DNA of 64,000 bases from Callorhinus ursinus (taxonomy: Eukaryota; Chordata; Mammalia; Carnivora; Otariidae). Position numbers and translations under genes: made by a program. This document shows, one piece after another, positions 58,919-64,000 of this stretch (position 1 is the stretch's first letter; every line of letters begins with the position of its first letter). Below the pieces are notes generated by a model that worked only from the letters and a program-made list of their open reading frames with translations, ran no database searches and was not told the origin of the DNA. The stretch spans positions 19,124,968 through 19,188,967 of the forward strand of contig NW_020312785.1 in assembly GCF_003265705.1 (NCBI RefSeq), written 5' to 3'.

Positions 58919-59155
58919 TATCTTTTGAATAAATGAAGGTCTTAAGGTAAATGTTCTTCTCCTCTAAAATGATGGGGAAGAGATGGATTTATAGATCTTG
59001 TGATTTTGAGGAATGGAAATTGTGTCCTTGATGATCTCTTCTTTGAATGTGTGCCTTGTCTGATTTCTGGACTCCTGTGTAGGGTTCACTGAGGTAGCAT
59101 AGCTGATTCTTCTGGGCCTGTTGGAGCATTGCATTAGCTCTCAAAGCTGAAGTCC

Positions 59156-59355
59156 TGGGGTGCCTGGGTGGCTCAGTTGGTTAAGCGACTGCCTTTGGCT
59201 CAGGTCATGATCCCAGGGTCCTGGGATTGAGCCCCGTATCAGGCTCCCTGCTGAGCAGGGAGCCTGCTTCTCCCTCTCTCTCTGCCTCCCACTCTGCCTG
59301 CTTGTGTTCTTTCTCTCTCTGTGTCAAATAAATAAATAAAATCTTAAAAAAAAAA
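59156..59355 (+). mobile_element. CAN-SINE (SINEC), young subtype
   Basis: 'GGGGTGCCTGGGTGGCTCAG', 'GTTAAGCGACTGCCTTTGGC', 'GATCCCAGGGTCCTGGGATT', CT-rich part and an AAATAAATAAATAAAATC-A tail. Duplication AAAGCTGAAGTCC at 59143-59155 and 59356-59368. Confidence 0.97.
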
Positions 59356-59368
59356 AAAGCTGAAGTCC

Positions 59369-59696
59369 ATGCATCTCAGCATTTTGCCTTGATCATAATA
59401 TCTTCATGCTCTGTAGCCTCTTAATTCTAGCTTCAGACTTCTGTTGGAAATCAGCCCTCTCAACCTCACTGCATTTACCTATCAGGGCATGTGAAAATGT
59501 CTGGGTCCTCTATAAACTTTGCGGTCATAATGAACCTCCTCCATGTTGTTCTGACATGAATCTTAACATGACTTGGAGCATCCAAAGGGGATTACAGCTT
59601 TCTCAATTCACGTCCAGCCAATCCCTGTGTCCATGGGAAGAAGTCTTCCCCTCCTCCACCAAGGAATCACCAAATTTATCTAGCGGTATATTGAAT
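59369..59696. other. Unique DNA between two SINEs
   Basis: About 330 bp with a long chance frame (59406-59885) that runs on into the next SINE. No family match. Confidence 0.5.
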
Positions 59697-59712
59697 AAAA
59701 ACTCTCCTTGGG

Positions 59713-59914
59713 ACACCTGGGTGGCTCAGTCAGTTAAGTGTCTGCCTTCCACTCAGGTCAGGATCCCAGGGTCCTGGGATAGAGTCCCACATTGGGCTCC
59801 TCGCTCAGCAGGGAGCCTACTTCTCCCTCTGCCTGCCATTCCCCGTGCTTGTGTGCTCTTTCTCTCCCTTTCTCTCTCTCTCTGACAAATAAATAAAATA
59901 TTTAATAAAAAAAA
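59713..59914 (+). mobile_element. CAN-SINE (SINEC)
   Basis: 'ACACCTGGGTGGCTCAGTC', 'CAGGATCCCAGGGTCCTGGG', 'CTCAGCAGGGAGCC', CT-rich part and an A tail. Duplication AAAAACTCTCCTTGGG (59697-59712) and AAAAACTCTCTTTGGG (59915-59930), one mismatch. Confidence 0.96.
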
Positions 59915-59930
59915 AAAAACTCTCTTTGGG

Positions 59931-61479
59931 CCTTAAGCCCAGAGAAAGGAGAGCAAGAGCATACACATATACATTTGCTTCTTCTTCCATTTGTTTTCTG
60001 GAAGAAAAGATTGGTATTTTTTGTTCTCATATCGTCTTCCTTCATGAGGTGGCACCCATAAATCTTTCTTTCACTGATTCCAAATGGTAGAATGGCTATA
60101 GAGGAATATGGCAAATATAATTTGCAGGGAAAAAAAGCACTTTTTTATTATTTCAAAATATTATGACCATGGACTATGGGCTAAAATGGCAAATTTGATC
60201 TCAACATCTTACTAACACTACAGAAAAAGTATTATTTTTTTCTTTATGGGGGTGGCAGAGAGAACAAAGGAGGAAAACAAAACAAAAATTTGAAAGGTAG
60301 AAACAGAACAAAATTTTGAAAAGTGGAACAAAATTGGTGACTGACTTCCCAGACCTAGGAAAACTAGATCCTAAGCCACCAAGAGATAGAGCCAGAAACC
60401 ATATTAAGAAAGTTTCAAGAATCAGAAGCACCAGATACTTTGGACCTGGCAATAGAGAAGGGAAGGATTAAGAAAATTATTAGAATATATTGACAAAGAG
60501 GTTAAATCCCTACCTCTCATCCTCTACTCCATGTTTATGGGCAAATTACTCCCCTGCTCCCAACCCCCCACTACAGCAGAAGACTGAAGGTTTATTGTCC
60601 AGAGCTTTCTTATCTAAAACAGACACAGTCGAGGATAGAGTTCTCATACTCTAAAGAGAAGCTTTAAGTCAATATATGCATTCTAGATATCTAAATATGT
60701 TCCCACACCCTTTTCTTCCCTAACTAGGTTGGCTCTCAAAAATCCCAGCTTCTGCATCTTCTTTTCTGAGCAAACTGACTTAGCAAGAAAAAATAAAATA
60801 AACATAGAATGTAGAAGTGATGGCTAGCTATACAACAAAAATTATCGTCTTCTTCCATAGTATAGATTTGTCCCTATGAGGTGGATGCCATGCAAGAAAC
60901 TGTAATTCCTATCATCTTATAAATGTATATGAAAAATTACAGTAATGGGATATGAGTGGAATCAATGTGTACCTCTTCTTGGCCTGGCAGGTCCATAAAA
61001 CCTTGTCATAGAGCTTTTCTTTATGTTATTTTCCCTTTTAAGCTGTTTGAAATGTAGATGACCTCCAGGGTGACCTTGAACATCACATATTAAAGAGGAC
61101 AAAGCCTCTGTTGGTCTAGAGCACTAAATGACTGTGTATAGAAAGGATGGTCTCCAACATAATTATCTACAAAAAATATTTTTTTATGTGTATTTCAGTC
61201 ATTTAACACTTTGGGTCTACTGGGTCTATTAAGAGTAGTATGCTATAGCAAAAAGCATAATATAAGTAATATATCTAACAATTATGCCAGCCATATTACA
61301 TATAGTGAAACTCATTCATAAGCCTCATTCATGCACTCAGAGCTTCTGTCAACTTTGTAGTTCTTATCTTTTAATCTTATGCAGAAAATGAGATATAGAG
61401 AACCCTGGCAATATAACATGGAAATGAGAAAAAAAAAAAGTAATAAGAGACAAAATGGAGGCAATAAGACTATACCAGT
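59931..61479. other. Unique intergenic DNA
   Basis: No repeat family or gene recognised. The GC content is low and frames are short. Confidence 0.5.
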
Positions 61480-62060
61480 TAAAGCTTTTTTAAAAGATTA
61501 TCATTAATGCCATGAAATATTTCAGAAAAATGAAAAACTCTCTCCATGAGAGAGTAGAAGATATTACAAAAAGAATCTAGATAACCAAAAAAAGTTACCA
61601 ACATTTCACTTAAATTCATGATCATAAAAATGAAAAACCTAAAAGAAATTGAAAGTTAAGAAGAATCTTTCACAAAGTATAGAAAAAGACAAATAAATCT
61701 ACAACAGAAGAGAAATTATGAAAAGTTAGAAAAGAGTTTCAGGAAGTGCAAAATTTAAACAATAGAGAAGTTTATGGAAAGAGAAGTAAAGATAATTAAG
61801 AAAGAAAATCATCAATGATATAATCAAGGAAAAATTCTGGAACTAGAGAACACAAGTTTCCAGAAAGAGTTCCCTAACTGCCCAGCAAAATAAATGAATA
61901 TAGATTCACACCATGGCATATTAGTTCAGAATTTCCAATCACGTGGGACAGGAACTTCTAGTTCTGGCAATGGATGGAGTAGCTGACATTAAACAAATGT
62001 TCTGCCTAAAAACAATGATAAATTTGAACAGAATATAAAAATTACCTCTTTGAAAGCATT
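61480..62060 (+). mobile_element. Possible ancient L1/HAL1-type fragment
   Basis: An A-rich block with AGAAAT/AAAGAAAA phrasing and 'AATTCTGGAACTAGAGAACACAAG' resembles the ORF1/HAL1 part of old L1 elements. Heavy drift makes the edges and the family uncertain. Confidence 0.45.
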
Positions 62061-62088
62061 GGTATGCAACCAACATACACACAAATTC

Positions 62089-62126
62089 TGTGTGTGTGTG
62101 TGTGTGTGTGCATGTGTGTGTGTGTG
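62089..62126. repeat. (TG)n microsatellite
   Basis: About eighteen TG units with one CA interruption. Confidence 0.97.
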
Positions 62127-62799
62127 ATGTTATAATCCTTAAGAAAAGGGAAGCATATACTAAGAGGTGTCCATATTCACCCCAGCTTTTTCTTTATTTG
62201 TATTTCTCAATGTGTGCTGCAGGAAATTTGAGCCCAAGCAGAAAACAACAGTCTTACTGGCTAAGGAGATATAATTCAAGGTGAGAGCTGAGAAAGCACT
62301 GAAACTTGAGAGGCATGAGCACAGAGAGGAAAAACAACAGATAAAAGAGTTTCAAATTCCATTTGTGATTGCCACTCCAGTCTCTGATTGACATCTGGGC
62401 TGAGTATGAACATGTGCAAGCCGAGAATTCAAGAAACCTAGCAGAAAACAGCAGTTGGGAAACTGAAAATCTAAACAGTGACTTCAGTTAATGAGTGATG
62501 TTGGTAAGACAGAGATGGGAGTTCAAACCTCACTAAGATATAGAATTTTCTGAGCTTTCTCTATAGTCCTCTGATGGTTCATTCCCTAGGGAATGTGATC
62601 TCATCCTGAGGTTACAAGCCATGACCTAGAACTAAGGGCTCTTTCTAGTATTAAGGGTAAAAATAAAATATAACAAGCATAGTAAACCCTAAAGCTAACC
62701 TTGTACTAGACCTTGTTGACCCATCATTCTATTTTTCACCCCAAATTTTGTGTATCCAATAAAAACTTACAATGCATGTTTTTAAAAATAGAGTACAAA
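62127..62799. other. Unique or strongly decayed repeat DNA
   Basis: Some phrases (near 62380-62470) recall L1M 5' UTR sequence, but I cannot support a call. Confidence 0.35.
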
Positions 62800-64000
62800 T
62801 TTACTGAGAAATAATAAAAAAAGAAACAGAAAACAGAAACAGACCCACAATTGATTCAGGCATGGAATCAACAGACAGGTGCTCTAAAATAACAATAACT
62901 GATGCTTTCATGAAATTAGAGGAAATATGGAGAATTTCACCAACGACAAGGCATCCATTAAAAAGAGATTACAAGGAAATGGCAGAACTGAGAAAACATA
63001 AAAACTAAAATGGAGAATAAATTTATATTTAATAAAAATATTAAAAACAATAGACCAGAAGATCAGTGAATTGGAAGACAGATCAGAAGGAAAGAAAGGC
63101 TAAAGAGGGAGGAGACACAGGAGACACGGTAAATATCTCAGATAAGTGTTATAGGGCTCCAGAAAGTGAGACGAATGAGGATGGGGCAGAAGCATTATTT
63201 GAAAACATTCTGGCCAACTATTTCTAAACTGATGGAAGAAACCAACTCATCAGTTCAAAAAACTGCACAAAAGTAAGCATAAAAAATACACATGGGTACA
63301 TCATAGTCTAATCATGAAAAACCAAGAAAACACTTTCAGTGTAGCACCAATAAGAATTACAGCTGACTTTTCACTGAAATAATGAAGACCAGAAGACAAT
63401 GGGACACACATTCAAAGTACTAAAGGAAAGAGGGGGATAACAGCCAAACTAAAATTCTACATCTAGTGAATATACCCCCCCCACCCAAAATGAAGGCAAA
63501 TTAACAAACTAGACATACCAAAGACTTTGACACTAGCATATATGTAATAGTAAACATACTAAAGAGAGCCCTTCAGATGAAGGAAAATAATCACTGATGA
63601 AAGTATCAGTAATATGTGAGTAATTATAAAAGATTAGTGACTATTATATACAACAATAATAATAATAATGGCTTGTGGAATTTGAAACATTTGTAAAGTA
63701 AAATATATGCCAACATAGAGGTAAAAGAGCATAAATAGAATTAAACTGTGATGAGATTCTTGCTTCAATGTGGAAAGTGGTAAAAGTACTAAATTCACAC
63801 AGACTGTAATAATTCAGTGATGATATTGTAATATGCGGCAATATCTCAAAAACATTAATACAAGAATGTAAAATTTAAAAAGCTAATCAAAAGATAAATA
63901 AAATCAAAATTCTTGGTTAATTCAGAGAAAGGCAAAAGAAGAAATAATAAACAAATAGAACTAGAAGACAACTGCAAGATTAATTTAAAACCAATTTATC
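62800..64000 (+). mobile_element. Ancient L1M 5'-region fragment, runs off the window
   Basis: 'GACCAGAAGATCAGTGAATTGGAAGACAG' (63053-63081), 'GGGCTCCAGAAAGTGAGA', 'ACATCATAGTCTAATCATGAAAAACCAAG' (63299-63327), 'AGAATTACAGCTGACTTTTCACTGAAATAATG' and 'CCAGAAGACAATGGGACACACATTCAAAGTACTAAAGGAAAG' (63391-63432) are L1M 5' UTR/ORF1-region landmarks in the normal order, cited by position. It is interrupted by many stops. Confidence 0.75.

Noticed and set aside
1..64000. CRISPR arrays, bacterial operons, integrons or phage modules
   Set aside because: The repeats, SINEs, LINEs and codon-free intergenic DNA are mammalian. No regularly spaced direct repeat with unique spacers exists.

Overview
This window is 64 kb of AT-rich mammalian nuclear DNA, and I found no host protein-coding gene in it. 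The lineage mark is a set of tRNA-Lys-derived CAN-SINEs (SINEC) with the head 'GGGGCGCCTGGGTGGCTCAG', an A/B-box body, a CT-rich stretch, an AATAAA-rich tail and 9-16 bp target-site duplications. With carnivore-type L1 3' UTRs this points to Carnivora. The SINE subtypes look caniform, probably a non-canid arctoid (bear, seal or mustelid relative), which is inference. A run of exactly 100 Ns at 28388-28487 marks a draft assembly gap.

Layout. 1-2.5 kb: unique AT-rich DNA. 2.5-7 kb: a young carnivore L1 3' end followed by decayed ancient L1 pieces in scrambled order, with a later L1 tail and a SINE nested inside. 7-24 kb: mostly unique intergenic DNA with MIR, L2, one MaLR LTR, three SINEs and a 310-bp L1 tail with clean duplications. 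25.6-28.7 kb: the largest coding relic, a 5'-truncated carnivore L1 carrying the reverse transcriptase and C-terminal part of ORF2, broken by frameshifts and a TA-repeat stop, with the assembly gap in its 3' UTR. 30.7-36.6 kb: an ancient L1 that has served as a landing pad for a MaLR LTR fragment, a twin-primed (5'-inverted) carnivore L1 inside a purine microsatellite, and five SINEs; two of these insert at the same target and one is an internally deleted miniature. 36.6-61 kb: mostly repeat-poor unique DNA. A cluster of SINEs lies at 41.7-45.9 kb and no SINE is seen from 45,989 to 59,155. 61.5-64 kb: another decayed L1/HAL1-like block that runs off the end.

The most interesting non-repeat signals lie in the repeat-poor part: a possible orphan exon on the minus strand at 53325-53609 with good splice signals and a fully open frame, overlapping paired CCAAT boxes; adjacent unique blocks at 50.4-55.2 kb that read like conserved regulatory elements; and a divergent pair of CTCF-like motifs at 41349-41363 and 41532-41545. 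The most unusual mobile-element signal is a 29-bp SINE head at 45944-45972 with a perfect 16-bp target-site duplication but no SINE body or tail. There is no bacterial, organellar or CRISPR content.
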